The notes: generated by a model not told the origin, from the letters alone. Positions 1-13,553 are shown, counted from the first letter of the stretch. The stretch: DNA of 64,000 nucleotides from Solenopsis invicta (GCF_016802725.1 NC_052679.1:22749561-22813560), one strand, 5' to 3'. Numbers and translations: made by a program.

Positions 1-861
1 GCCGGTGGTAATGCAATATCCTTCGCATTAATGAAGCAGGGATAGAACGATTAGCGACGTATTACGCCATACGCTCGAGTTAGATGCTATTATTTGGATT
101 AAAATATATTATTACTGTATTTATTATTATCATCATTTATATCGAAACTTATTTGTTAAATATTTTATACGCATACGTGTATGCTTGTTTTTTTTTTTAA
201 TTAGATTGTATTTATTTATTACGTCTGAGTGCCTGAGTTATTGATCAAATAATTTACATCGATTGCATTTAATTATTTTTACGTTTACAAGTGGAAACTG
301 GCGAATATAATCGAATTTTCCAAAAATCATATCGTCAAATTAATTATGCTTTGATATTTTATACACATTTACAGATTGTATCGTGACAACGGATCTTTAT
401 AATGTACATTTCATGATAAGTTTAGCTATTTTTATTGGCAGTAGAAAAACTGACAGCGTGCACATATGCTAGGAGAATACATTTTAATCTAATATAATTA
501 ATTTAATATATTTTTATCAAACAAAATGTCACGTCATTATATCGTCTAATCCTTATCCTCTTTGTTATAATCTAATAAAAAATTTCTTGCGCTGCGTAAA
601 TTCACATGATTTAATAAGGGTAATTATTTTTCTGAAAAACATGACGACGACGCTAACTAGATCAACGGGTATTAAGCTTGAATGACAGGTATTAGCTTTC
701 ATTAGCGAAAAGTTGAATAGAGCTGATGCATCAATGAATAACCCGTTGCTAGCGAAATTTATTCCGCGTCTGCTTGTTTTATGTAAAATAGTCTTATTTT
801 TTTTGAGAAGATACATTAGTCCACTTTTACTTTGTAGTTAAATATCAAACAGATGTGTATA
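1..861. other. AT-rich sequence without recognised features
   Basis: I see no gene, RNA or clear repeat here. Confidence 0.5.
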
Positions 862-1477
862 CGCTGAGAGAAAAAAGTGGTTGCAATTACCATAAAGTAA
901 CTATAATTTGTAGTCATTTTTAATGTTTTAACTTTATATTTATATTTGTTTTAATTATGCAAATTATAATTAATATACACAATCGAAATTTCTAACAATC
1001 GATCATAGATCTTAGTGCTAATATTTATTTGTGTAATTTTATATAATTTTTCTTTCAGAAATAAATTGTCGATCTTGAAACACAGTTCTAAGTTGAATAA
1101 GAATTAGTGATATCACGTTATCGAAAGTTAATTTAATAATAAATGATGCTAACAAGCATCTAATGTGGCAATGTTGAAAACTGCTTTCTCTCTAAAAATT
1201 GTAATTAATAGTTATTATTATTACGTTAAACAAATGTTAAAAAATGTATTTATTATAATTATGATGGTATTTATTATATAGAAACGTTTATTTTATTTTT
1301 ATTGTCCATATTTTGATGATCTTATCTATTTTACTATATTAATATTTATTATAATTTATAACAAAATTTTGTCATAATTAGTAAAACACAAAATAATTTT
1401 TTTTAACATTGTAGCAGTAATAACTATAAAAATAAAACTTTTTATCATAATTACAATCACAAATATTTTTCTCAGTG
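862..1477. mobile_element. Short inverted-repeat element (CGCTGAGAGAAAA ends), TA-flanked
   Basis: The left end reads CGCTGAGAGAAAAAA and the right end TTTTTCTCAGTG. These are inverted copies of each other, and TA flanks both sides. The interior is AT-rich with no coding sequence. The ends match those of the elements at 13554, 16707 and 53998, so it is a member of the same non-autonomous (MITE-like) family. TA duplication suggests mobilisation by a Tc1/mariner-type enzyme. Confidence 0.55.
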
Positions 1478-3324
1478 TATAAAAAGATACTTTTTTCAAA
1501 ATAAAAGAAATTAATTTGGTTAATGATATTTTTAAATTAATAGTAAACGTTTGTGATTTGCGACGAAAATTACGAAATTACGGAAGAGTCTTGCAACGAT
1601 TGAGGTTGATAAAAACGATAATAGATCGCGAGAAGACCGAGAGACCTAAATTGAGCGCGCCGAGAATTCCTGCCGGGGATATCGTGGGTGATGTAACGTC
1701 ATCGGCGAATCATCGCGTCCCTCGTTCGAGAAGAGAGGAAGGGCTTGGCTTTGGGAAATAAAGTCCCGCAAGATAAATGCGCGGAAAAGGGGTGCCGCGG
1801 CGGATCCAATTTCTCAGGAGGCCGAGACGTCGTTTCGGTGACTGGCGCTCGATAAAAAATAGCCAGCGGAAATAAATCGAGGAGCGACGGTCGGTCGAGA
1901 GTTGGATACAAAATCAGTGTGAAAGTTTAGATGGTTATATGATGGGCGCGGCGGGACCCTCGGCCTTATTTTTTTAACGATATATATATACTTTTTTTTT
2001 ATATCTTCGGATGAGCATCTTGTCACGACACGTCTCGCCAGAGATGACTATTTGCCGCAAACTTTTAATACGCAACGTTGAAAATATAGATGCCATTGAG
2101 GCGCGCGAAATTTCTCGGAAGCAGAGACAGAGATACATATGAATTAACAATGTAATTGTTAGAAGTATTTCGCTCGTGCCTCAGTTATTCAGAACCATAC
2201 GAAAATTCACTGACTAGCCAGCAAGCTAGCTTCAGCATTTCCCTGCATTTTCACGGTGAACTTGTCCAGGAGAGCGTAAATATTCGCGATGCTTGAGATA
2301 TACAACGTTATTTCCCAAATGTAGAGAGATCTCCACTTGCTTGGGTCGGAAATACACCGTCAACTGCACGTCATTCTGTCGCACTTCGAAGCATTCAGAG
2401 AGCCAGCGCGATATAAATCTACCGGATATGATGAAAAAGACATGCGAAATTTTGGAAATGCCGTTTCGGAGCTGCCATTCAGCCAATTTCGACGATAGTT
2501 ACATTTACGATTGAGTGTATCGCTGATACTCGGCGATAAATCATGAAAAAATAACAAAAAAATTGGCCACATTCCGTAAAATTTTGTACTGATTGTAGGA
2601 ATCGTATCTGAGCTCATTAAAACTTGTTGACATTTGTTGTACTTTTCCATTATGTTGTATCTCATTACTAACATTCTCATTTTACATTTATTTTCGTGCT
2701 GTTTTCGAACATACCGACGATTTCAGTGAAACAGAATTCCAAGAAGTGCTCATAAAATTTATTTGTAATATTCTACAATTTCAGTTGCAATAGAAGATAG
2801 TTGAAAATTTCCAAAATTTCTGAAAATTTGTTTTTGCATTATTTTAAATTCTTTAGACATATATTGAAAGGAAGGTTGCAAGAAAATAGAGAAGAAGGAG
2901 ATATTATAATGTGAATATTATAACTGTGAATATTACAGCTACCCCTATTATTTCTGTTATTACGTTACGAATTCTAGCAATTGCTTTGGAATTATTCATT
3001 TAATTAGTCCGCTGTTTTTTTAGAGACGCTAATATGCAAATTCACTAATACCTGACAATTATTGTAATTGTTGCATTTTTATTTTTGAGCATTTCAAAAC
3101 TTTTTCAAGATACATTTTAGCACTTAAATACAAATACTTTTTTTATTATCACACGAATGTATGTGAACTCGAGTGGTTTTTCTTTTTATTTAACTTTTCA
3201 TTCGGTTGTACGTATTTCGAGGTATACAAAGTTTAAGAATAACATGGAATTTTGTTAATATGGCTTTTTAAATAAAATTTTTCACATCGAAATATTTCTT
3301 CGTTAAATCGATGTCACTCTAGAA
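1478..3324. other. Gene-free sequence with a CpG-rich patch
   Basis: A GC-richer patch covers about 1590-2500. Open frames are short and lack credible starts or splice structure. No known family recognised. Confidence 0.4.
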
Positions 3325-3745
3325 GGCTGTGTTTAGAAACATTAAAGATATCATTTTATGGCTTATGGCTTTAATGTTAAACAAGGATAAAATGATATTT
3401 CTAATGTTTCTGAACTCCGAAAAGTTCTAAATCAGGAAAATTTTAAACGATGGAAAATTAAAAATGCATAATTTTGTAACAAAATACTGTGTTTTTTTTA
3501 AACTAAACCAATTTTTCAAATTTATTTTCGGGCTAGCCATATTACCACCATTTTTTTTCTTTCACCGATTATGCAGTGCGTCATTTTTACTTTCTAAGTA
3601 AAAAATATTTCCTTACTAGTCTAGAACATGTTAAATAATATTTTGATGAATATAATTATTCAAGTTTTAATATAAAATATTGATTATTAACAAAGTTTTC
3701 CAATAAAATGAAAATAGGTGCCACATTACCCCTTTCTCCTCTGCT
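3325..3745. repeat. Dispersed repeat, copy also in the last Dop1R1 intron
   Basis: About 400 bases align in the same orientation with 37215-37612. Shared blocks include TAAACTAAACCAATTTTTCAA, GATTATGCAGTGCGTCA and AATATTGATTATTAACAAAGT. The left part contains an inverted pair (CATTAAAGATATCATTTTAT and ATAAAATGATATTTCTAATG). It is noncoding and probably a non-autonomous transposon. Confidence 0.65.
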
Positions 3746-4400
3746 TTGAAGAAAAAAAGTATATTTGAATATAAAAATACATAAATGTACAATCTTCAGT
3801 ATTACGTGCGTCGAAGCGTGTGCTTTCCAATAAGTCTTTTACGGTGATTTTTCAATTTGCACGTGATGTGATAAGTTCTGAAGTACATAGCGGCAAACGC
3901 AAAGTCGTAAGAAATAGGATAGCACGATCGTACAATGCGCGTGTTTCATACCAAATTCATCGCGGAGCCTAATTCTCGGCGTTTCTCAGAACGGCATGAA
4001 TGGAATTTTGATAGAATCTCGATGCAGTTACACTAGATATAGCGAGCAAAGATTCCGTGTACGCTGCGCGATTCTATCTAGAATAGCGGGTAAAGAGGAT
4101 TACATGTCATTGCAAAGTATTCACAACCCAGTTTTCCTTTCCGTCGAGAGACTTTGCCGCATGACACTGAATCTCACATGCGAGATTCAGACGGCGAATA
4201 TCTCGAAAAATATTAGCCGAGGCGCATTACACGCCGCACACGCGAAAAATATAAAGCAAAATAATTGATAAAAATACTCTATAAAGAAACTATGCTTTTT
4301 TAATTACAAGCGTACACTTGCCGCGAGCCTTTGCACACTGATAAGATGAAGTTTAAATATTTGCTAGAGAGATATTCGACCGATAATGTAACAACACAAA

Positions 4401-4535
4401 TTAAATAAGAATGCCCTCAACGGTCGTAGCTAGAACTTATTCGTGTGATTTTATATATTGAGCTTGAAGAAGTATATAAAATCACATGAATAAATATAAG
4501 ATCTAGTTACGACCGTTGAGGGCATTCTTATTTAA
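4401..4535. repeat. Near-perfect 135-base hairpin
   Basis: Left arm TTAAATAAGAATGCCCTCAA continues through CGGTCGTAGCTAGA. The right arm is its inverse through to TTCTTATTTAA. Arms of about 55 bases pair with one small bulge and a few mismatches around a short AT-rich loop. It could be a miniature foldback transposon or, if transcribed, a hairpin RNA precursor. Confidence 0.7.
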
Positions 4536-6387
4536 TTTAAATATTTGTTCGCGAACAATGTTCGACAGACGCTAAAATGACACGTTTTACGAGAGAAACG
4601 ATAAATCTTAACGGCGAATTTTTTTCAGACCGCTCTTATCTCGTCGTACAGTATCGAGTGACGAATGACGTTCTTCTTGACTGGAATTCGAGCCTAATGC
4701 ACGAAGACCGGATCGCTCGATCAATCTTTGAGAGAAAGCATCGGAATAATTGCTCGAAGCTACACGAGTCGCGTCGTAAGGACAGGAAACTATTTGCTCA
4801 GTATAAACTTTGGGAATTGATTTTAATTAAAGCGCCCGCTGCAGCTGCTTTGATTAAATTAATATTTGAATTTTATTATCGGCTAAATTAATATTTATAC
4901 GTCATCGTGATATTCACGTGTGAAGGAAACGACGTGTAATTATATTATTAAACAATTTATAATAATGTAGACACTTCTGTAACGTTTATCACGAGTCTTT
5001 CTTTTATACATTAAATTGCTAACAAACGACATTTTTATAATACAATTTTTAAAAGAGAAATAATTTTACTTAATTTTGATTTGTTGATTAAGAATAATAG
5101 GAAGGAACTATGTTTATAAATCGTTATAAATACATTTTCCAAATACATGTTTCTTTAAAATAAACATATTCATTGGATTTACCGCTTCAAGAGCGAATTT
5201 GTGAGGTCGCAGCTGCCACCTTCATCACCAATGCCGAGCACGAAGTTTAGACGAAGATTAACTTCTTTCAGCCTTCGAAGACAGATGTTCATTTAGATAA
5301 TTTACTGCAATATACCTAGGAACTCCATAGAACATACCCTGGCACACCCAAAATCCCCCTTGACAGACTTCGCGGTATTATGAGTCCGTGCTCTAACTTT
5401 GTCACCATTAGCATGGTAACGGTTTTGGTGGCCTCTTCATATCCCCCTTTCCCTGTTCTCTTTCCACCTTCTCGTTATCCAATCGACGTCGATGCTAAAC
5501 CGATGACACGGACGCAATACGTGCTCAGACCGAGAAGAGGAAAAAAAAGAGCTCTTTTCTTCATGGCTCTTTTCATTGCGAGACAACTCCGTTCCCGCCG
5601 TCTGACCAGACGTCGACATTTTCCACTTACCCCACGAAATCTGCTACCTCGCTTAATGGCGCGCTACAATTAAGTTTTTAGATTCACCGGGCACGGCAGT
5701 CTTTTTCGCCTCCCATCCTCTCGTCTCTCCTCACGCTAATGGCGCGATCATTTTGAACTTGTCCGCGTAATGAATTACATCGTTCCGCATTTAAACGGAG
5801 CGTCGTAAAAAAAGAGACATTACACCCTTGCCCGCGAAAGCAGAGTGTCGATCGCACAAAGTACGATGAATGACAGGTCTATATTTAAAACACGTTTGTA
5901 AACATATTTTACTGCCATTGTCATGATTTATAAAAAATATAAATGTTAATATTAATATTGAATATTGATATATGTCTCTAGATTAAAACACTTTTTTTTC
6001 AATTAACAAAAAGTTTATTTAAATTAAAAAAACGTGTAGCGTTACTATTTGTTATGCACCACTGTTCTCGGTTGGCGAATTGACAAATCGTGTTCCGCCC
6101 ACGCATTATTTTTTGAAATATTGAAAGAGGAGCTGATTAAAATGAGATGGCGAAACTTACAAACGCCCACGTCTCTTTTCCACTCGCGAATCGCTTTCCC
6201 GACGAAGTTATTGATTGATATGAACTTTCAATAACAACCGGTCCAGTTGTGCCGCGCCGTCGAAAATAAAACGAAAAGGGACTTTCAAAGGATTACACGT
6301 TTGATGGGCAAGGCACCGAGAGCCCCAAATAGCATCATTCAACCGACATCTCGTCTTTATACCTTTTTCTCCTCGGCAGTTCCGTTT

Positions 6388-6414
6388 AGCTGCTGCTGCT
6401 GCTGCTGTTGCTCA
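6388..6414. repeat. CTG trinucleotide repeat
   Basis: A short run of CTG units ending in TTGCT. The open frames across it are not credible genes. Confidence 0.9.
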
Positions 6415-6588
6415 CAATCATCTATAAAGTAAATGTACGTTGCCAGAGAGATCGCAATCGATATCTTATTTATTATAGATTTTACAATTAATCGTCGGCT
6501 CTCGAAGCGAATGTGAGGCGCGCGGGGATTTACGGAAAATCCCAAGACGATTTACCGATGGATTTTCGATACGAAGCGCTCCCGACCA

Positions 6589-6589
<1 letters not shown>

Positions 6590-6629
<40 letters not shown>
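6590..6629. repeat. (GA)n microsatellite
   Basis: A run of GA units with one AAG interruption. No gene nearby. Confidence 0.95.
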
Positions 6630-6631
<2 letters not shown>

Positions 6632-7478
6632 GCGTCACATAAAATTCTTGTTCCTAACAATCTTTGTTATTTACGGCTTACGTAACAAGCGCCCTCCGTT
6701 ATTTCCTACGCAACAATTTCTTTCGACGTCCAATTTATTCGTAGGATTATGCTGAGTGTTACGTTCTGTTATTCGAACTAGTTCAGGTACAGACAACAAG
6801 CTCGCTGCATTACTCTCTAAATATATATGGATCAGTAAAATTTTACTGGTTCGCAGTGCTACACTGTGTGTATGTCATGATCATTAGATTATTTTTTTAG
6901 GGATTCCGCTTAAGAGACGTACTTTTACTGATAATGGAATAATCCTTAAAAGAAAGTGTTATCTATAACTTGTGGGTTAACACTCAATTTGAATGTCATT
7001 TCTGCCAACGCTTAATTGGATGTATTTTTTTTTATAAGGGGAGTGTATTTAAAAAATGATTTTGCAACCACAATTTTTCAACTGGAAATAATTAACTGAA
7101 GTAGATGAATGATTAGTAAATATTGTGTTGTCGCCTATGTTTGTTGCTTAACGCGTTTAAATAACAGACGAAAATATTGGAACTGTTTGTGAAATTTAGA
7201 AAGATTTTTTCTGAGGTGTCTATTTATGGGCTAACTGTGCTTGTCATAAAATTTGACTGTTTAATTAACAATGGATCTGAATTTTCCAGAAGGATTGCTA
7301 AAACGTTGCTGCTCTAAATTTTAAGAGAAACAATATTTTAGTAGATACAAAAAAATAACGATAAATTTTTATGGTGGTAGAAATCTATTATATTATATCT
7401 ATATCAGCAAAGCAATTTTTTAAGAGGCAATAAATTTTGAAATACGGTCGTCGTTGGTAAAGCATTAAAATCGAGCTA

Positions 7479-7875
7479 CACCCAGAGAAAAGATTTTTTA
7501 AATAAAAGAAATTTGAATAAAAGTTTATACGTTTCTAGATGGTTAAAGAAAAGTTTCTTCGATTTGAAGAAATTTTTTGATTGGTGTTTTTTCTATTAGA
7601 ATTAAAGAAATAGTTGGCTGTGTAATGCAAATTTTTTATAATGAAAGAAACATATTTTTAAAAATCGGAACAATTAAATTATTTCTTACATTTCTGATGG
7701 TACTTTCTTCGAATTAAATTAAACGAATAATTTATTTATTTTTAAAAAAGCTAATTACATGAAATCAAATAATATTTTGCTTTCTTTAAAAGTATTTCCA
7801 CTTCAATTTAACTCAACATAAAAAAATCAAGTTAGAGAATTTCTTCAATTTAAACGTAACTTTTCTCATTGGGTG
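7479..7875. mobile_element. MITE-like element with CACCCAGAGAAAAG ends, copy 1
   Basis: The left end CACCCAGAGAAAAG and right end CTTTTCTCATTGGGTG form terminal inverted repeats. The AT-rich interior, with shared blocks such as GGTTAAAGAAAAGTTTCTT and AAATTATTTCTTACATTTC, recurs at 9446-9866. No coding sequence. Confidence 0.65.
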
Positions 7876-9445
7876 TGCTCACTGTCTTTTAGTGAATAAT
7901 ACATTGATTTCGATTGAAAAAGTACTTCAAACCGTTGAAGTAACTTGCAATTCTTCCACGTCCATTGTCTTTCGTCACTGCGCTTTCCTGAAAACGACGA
8001 GAGTGTACGCGAACGCGTGTATATGGCGGGTTCAATTCCTACCGTGCCACTGGCAACCACAGAGAATGATTGAAATCGTCGGCAGATAATTACGTTTCAT
8101 CCGCACATTCCAACGATAAATATTCGATTCTATTATAATTATGCGCAGCGATACACGACTGCCGTGAAGCAATGTAATATAATATTTGCCCTTTCACGAG
8201 TTTATTTTGGGAGAGCGACTTTATTGAATCCCCCAAAGATTAATCGATTTTCTCCGGGACATGCTGTTACTGCGTCATAGGATATTTTTCGTGGAATTCA
8301 ATAGTGTGCAAAGAAATACGATTTCGATTATGCTAACTTCCTCCAGGAATCGCGGCGATCCTCTTAAAACGAGAGCGAGCGGTCGTTACCATGCAAACTT
8401 CCATTCGGGGAGCACGATAGCGCATGGTATAGAAAATATCTATATACATATAGAGGTAGGTGGGACATGATACACGATGGCTGCCGATATATATTAAGAT
8501 TCATAATTCCGGCGCGCGCGTGCAAGGACGAGAGTTTGGCTTAGCCGCGGCTTCGCACGCTAGATATTGAAAATCAATTCGCGTATCGGCATAATACATG
8601 GGTGAGCGCGTGTAACGAGATGCTTGAATTATGCGGCCGTATATGTATATATATATGTTCGCACCCACGCCACCGCGATACAAATGATCGCCGCGCGTAT
8701 TCGTGACGAGCATAACGGAAATTTCTCAATTTCGCGTTTAAAACCGCGAAAATCTCCCGTGGTCCTCATCCATCGGACTCCCACCCGCGCGATAAGCAGG
8801 TGGACATAAAATCGGATTTCGATTATTGCGTCCGTCGCGCCGCAGGTGATGATAAATCGTGCGCGGCGTCAAAGGAACCGCGGTTTAAAATAATACTCGA
8901 TAACGCGTCGCGCGAACGAACTGATTTGTTCTCACAAACCAAATGCGCGGAAAAGTGCGGCGTAATATTGTATGAATTTTTCAACGTGAAAGGTAATCGT
9001 TATTACGTAAAGGATAACGAGCTTCGCCCTTCGGAGAGAAATTGGAGAATGTTTATTGCCGCTCCTCCGTCAGATTTTAACGTCAGACTTGAGAAGCGTT
9101 GATTGAATTTTTCCCTCCCCTTCGAACGTAAAATGATCCGGCCTATTAACTTTGTGAAATCAGCGATGATGAGAGATATCAGCGAGCGGCTGGTCGGTGT
9201 GATGCGTAAATGTGTCGAGAAAAAACTCCTGGAAATCGATTCCGGATCAGCAGCGAGGCCGACAAGTGCCATCGTCGATAGAGACGAGGATTACTGATAA
9301 TCCAGCGAGTTCTGAAATTAATACGCATGAAATAACATAAGCAGCGTGCAAGAATATCCCCAGAATATCCGCAGTCTTAGTTCCAATAATAGATCTTGTG
9401 AATTCCGGAATCGATCCTCTTCCGCAGAAGAGAGTATTAAAGTTA
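7876..9445. other. CpG-rich patch between two MITE copies
   Basis: About 8220-9320 is GC- and CpG-rich with overlapping short open frames on both strands, none recognisable. It may be regulatory. Confidence 0.35.
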
Positions 9446-9866
9446 CGCCCAGAAAAAAGTTTTTTCGAGTCAAAAAATATTTATTTGAATCAAAGAAATT
9501 TGTGCACTGCTGTAAGGTTAAAGAAAAGTTTCTTTGATTTGGAGAAATTTTTGTAGTTGTTCTTTTTATTAGAACTAAAGAAATAGGTTTGGTTGTGCAA
9601 GGCAAATCTTTTTTTTTTTTCTTTTTCTAAATGAAAGGAATGTATTTTTAAAATTAAAACTAAATTATTTCTTACATTTCCGTCGGTGCTTTCTTTAAAT
9701 TAAAAAATTATTTGTTTAAATCAAGCAAATAATTTATTTTAAAATAACGTGATGTTTTTAAATCAAATCAACTTTTATTTTCCTCAAAAATATTTTCACT
9801 TCAACTTAAAAGAAACCAAGTTACAGAAACGATTTTATCAATTTAAACATAACTTTTCTCTGAACG
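9446..9866. mobile_element. MITE-like element, copy 2, TA-flanked
   Basis: Second copy of the 7479-7875 element, about 1.6 kb away in the same orientation. The ends are CGCCCAGAAAAAAGT and ACTTTTCTCTGAACG, with TA on both sides. Its end motif resembles that of the CACTGAGAGAAAA family, so both may depend on related transposases. Confidence 0.65.
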
Positions 9867-10674
9867 TATCAAAAATGTTTAATCGATATCGTGTTAATGT
9901 TACGAAGAAAATTTTATTCGGATTTAGAGGATCAATGACATTCGATAATTTCGTCGCGATCTGAAGCTCATTGTCAATTAAAATTAGCATAATCGATCCC
10001 GTAAGAGATTGAAAATAGAAATTGTAAGATCCGTGGTTTCCGTGGAAGCGGAATATGAAGCCGTCAGAGGATTTACGTGGTTATAAAATAAGTCGTCAGA
10101 AATTAAATGGCGTTTACATTACAGTGCGCGATTTCGCCTCTCGAGAACGCGTTTATTTCGGTCTCTCGTTCATCGCGCTGAAGAAATCCTCTGTTTGATG
10201 CTCAACGGCACTTCAGTAGCTTCATTTTTCTTTACATCGTCATACCAAGTACCGCTTCAGTCAGCGTAGACGAAATTGCAAAGTGAAAAACTGACGTTGC
10301 GAGATATAACTCTTTCCGACGTGCTTAACACGATACGCCCACACTCGGGGAAAAAATGTGTGGGTATACCAACGATGCGACTGTGACGAATGAATTATGT
10401 ACTGCTGAAGGAACCGCTTTCAAAAAGCGTGAAGTCAGCAATTTCTTTCTTTCGCGAGTAAACAAATGTGAAACACATCGAATTATTCATTAAACTACAT
10501 TTTTAAAGAAATTAAGTAATCCTTCTAAATCCTTTTGAAAGTTTTATGGATGCATAAACATTTTTTAATCGCGAAATAAAAATGTGTACAAAAAATTTTA
10601 TTACATCAACATATTTTAAGAGCAGCGTTTGTTACATTTTAAAAAGCAATTACACCGACAATGTGAGACTAAAT

Positions 10675-10860
10675 TACTTGATTTTAAATATGTTATTAGT
10701 GCTGTTCAAGTAACTATTTTATAGTTACTATAGTCAAACTAGTAATGTTTATTTTAAACAAATAATATTTACTTGTGTAATGTAAATAAGTTCTTTGAAT
10801 AATAGTAATAAATATTTGAATCGAGTAATCTTTCAACAATGTTCGAAAGTGATTACAGTA
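10675..10860. repeat. Diverged relative of the foldback MITE
   Basis: Blocks such as ATGTTATTAGT, CAAACTAGTAAT, TTTAAACAAATAATATTTACTTG and AATAATAGTAATAAATATTTGAA recur in the same order as in the foldback element at 53998-54251, but the ends are no longer clear. It is probably an older, eroded copy. Confidence 0.45.
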
Positions 10861-11206
10861 ATTCGTGATTATTATTTATATTTGTAATTTAATTAATTTT
10901 ATTAAGAAAATTACAATTTTAAGATAAATTACATTGCTTTCGGAATAAATAATCCGTGTAATATATTTACGTTGGCTCTTTCATCGATTCTGTCAATAGA
11001 ATTTTGCGTATGAAATCAATTTTACATTATAACGAAATTCCACGAAAGAGTATTTTCATACAAAAAACCGCACCTTTGTCCAATTTTATCCGTAATGTTA
11101 TTGCGTATTTGTAATATTTGTAAATAATATGCGCACCGAAATCAATTAGCGACAGAAAACCATCGTTTACCCTGAAGTCATTATATGATTTTCTGGAAAT
11201 GATCTC

Positions 11207-11215
11207 TTTTCTCTC

Positions 11216-11261
<46 letters not shown>

Positions 11262-11280
11262 CCTCTTTTTTTCTTTCACG
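11207..11280. repeat. (CT)n pyrimidine tract
   Basis: A CT-rich run dominated by CT units, ending in CCCTCTTTTTTTCTTTC. No gene nearby. Confidence 0.95.
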
Positions 11281-12419
11281 AATTGCAATGAACTAAAGGC
11301 AAAGCAGACTCGTACAAAAGTACTTGTCGAAACGGGAAACGAACTCGCGCTGGCACTCGTTTGTACCTATTTGTGCACAGGTTGAAAAACGCAACCATAA
11401 AGAAAGCAAAAAGATCGGTAAATGGGAAAAAGTACTATTAAACCGCAGACAAACGAGCAAATCCTCGAGACAGTGAGACTTTATACAAAACTCGCTTTCT
11501 GATAAATTCTGTGAAAGTAATTATCATAGAAACTACGTCTGCTGAGAGCCTTAATTAAGACTAAACCGAAAAAAATTATATTTCCAAAGTTAGAGGACTA
11601 TATACATACTTTGCAAACTCTCTTAACACATATACAGGATATTCCACTTTAATCAACGCAATTAAATTCTCCGGAACCACAGGGTAACTTCAGTATATAC
11701 GCTCCACCGATCAAAAACTGAATTTATCAAGTATTATTTATTATATTTCAATAAAATGAATTGTACTAATAAAAACTTTACACTGTCTACTACTATTAAA
11801 AAAAAAAAATTAGAAATACGAAATATTCATTTTATTATATTTGGGAAAAAGACTTTGAAAAATCTTTTGTATTTTTACTATCAAAAATGGAGGGGTTTAT
11901 GGTTACTCATGAGTGGAACAGTCAAATTGGACAAAGAATACAAGAGCTAAGCACGTGTATTTTTGTGTACTCGAGCCTTTACTAACTCTCTATAATCAAT
12001 AAACCTTTTACACTTCCTACAGAGAAAGTAATCATTTTACGTAGATTGTACATCGCTGCGCCACTCATAACATTTGATTCAATTCATAATGGTTTTGTTA
12101 ATATTAAAAGTGAAGATCTAAAATTATAACACAATATGACGTAAGCGCATATATATAATAGAGTGACTGCAAGCAAGTTATCTCCATTTCTATTTTTTCT
12201 AATTTTTGCGACGTAAATTTCAGGCATAAATACCGAAATTACCTTATAAGATATCAAAAGCCTGTTTTGACGAGATTAGATAACATCGATACTCTGATAA
12301 AAAGAAAATGTGGATGGAGGCATCAAGGTTAAATAGAAATGAACTTTATTTTTGTAAAAGGTAATTTTCTACATTTCACAGCTTCGCTCATTACCAGCTC
12401 AATGCGCTATGACTCAAGA

Positions 12420-12870
12420 TCGTCGAAGGTTAAATGGCCAAATGTAAGCTTAAAATAATCACCTTCGTGCAAGTTCGAACTGCCGTCCCTGACTACTACT
12501 ACTACAAAGGCAATAGTCGGGACACCCTCGATAGTATTCGACGAGGTGTCTTGACAAATCGTTTCATGCTTTCAATTCATCAAGATCGTTTGATCCTTCA
12601 CGAAATCCTTAACCGCAAAGAAAAAAATCTAACGGCATTAGATCTGGAGATCAAACTGATCAGGTAATAGGGCCATTTTTTCCAACCCAGCATTCTGAGC
12701 TGAAACATTTGCTTCCAGTGAAGCATTTGATTCAAAATATTCTGAACTCTCCGGCCATAATGTGCAGGCGCCCCAGCCACAGTTTTTACCGAGTTATAAG
12801 ATCGACATCTTCTAAAAGTTCTTCCAACCGTTTTTGCTCCAGAAACTCGTTACAAACTGTGCCTAAGGAT
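12420..12870 (-). mobile_element. Decayed mariner/Tc1-type transposase fragment
   Basis: Read on the minus strand across frameshifts, this region shows the order of blocks typical of the mariner/Tc1 (IS630) transposase C-terminal half. A LEELLEDVDLIT-like block is followed by AGAPAHYGRRVQNILN, which matches the QDGAPAHY block with the second catalytic Asp lost. Next comes RMLGWKKWP and, in another frame, SPDLMPLDFFLCG followed by a stop. NDLDELKA then ends at a further stop. There are at least two frame changes and several in-frame stops, so the copy is dead. The assignment rests on the block order and the well-known SPDL.PLDFFLW motif. Element ends were not found. Confidence 0.7.
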
Positions 12871-13553
12871 GCCATTGAAAAAAATGAGAATCGATTAGAC
12901 GTATTCATTTACAATACCGCTTTCACTCGCGAAAATGCTAAGACGACGACAAAGAAGATAGAAAAGAAAATACAGGACGGACAAAAATAAAACCATCTGA
13001 TAAACTTAATTACAATCAGATAAATTTAATTACGCGAGATATGTTTGTAATTTGATTCTAAAGATAATCATCTCTTTTATTGGACCATAATTGTTGGCTT
13101 TAACACACGCTGACTTATTTATTATTATATTATGTTTATCGTTAAATCTTTTGGAAATATATTTATTAAATTGAAATCAATTAGTTTATAATTAAGTTTG
13201 TACTGCTACTAAAAAAAACTGTGTACATTTGAAATCTGTTTCACTGTAATATTAATTGTATAATTGACAAATTAAATTTACTTAAGTGTTTAATTTATTG
13301 CTTATTCTTGAGTCTCGTATATTCGTATGGTTTTGTAAAAATAGCGAGCAGGTCACGATACATATTTTGTAATGTATTAAATCTATATTAATAAAATTAT
13401 AGACAATTGATTTTTAGCAGGCAATTTTATAATAAATAAATTTGTGCCATAGGTCAAATGATTTAATCGTAGGGATTATGTACATATTAATTCATTAAAA
13501 AAAAAAATATTATTTAACACGTGCAGAATATTTTCTGCCAATTCTAGTTTGCA

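Larger units (their letters stand above)
4536..7478. other. Gene-free sequence with simple repeats
   Basis: A 104-codon open frame with an ATG at 4577-4891 has no recognisable domain and is not supported. A GC-richer patch runs 5170-5880. Otherwise only the CTG and GA microsatellites. Confidence 0.4.
9867..12419. other. AT-rich gene-free sequence
   Basis: Apart from the eroded repeat at 10675 and the CT tract at 11207, nothing recognised. Confidence 0.4.

Noticed and set aside
4577..4891. 104-codon open frame with ATG
   Set aside because: No domain, no splice partners and ordinary composition; not enough to call a gene.
8800..9102. 100-codon open frame in a CpG-rich patch
   Set aside because: Overlapped by open frames on the other strand and unlike any family I recognise.
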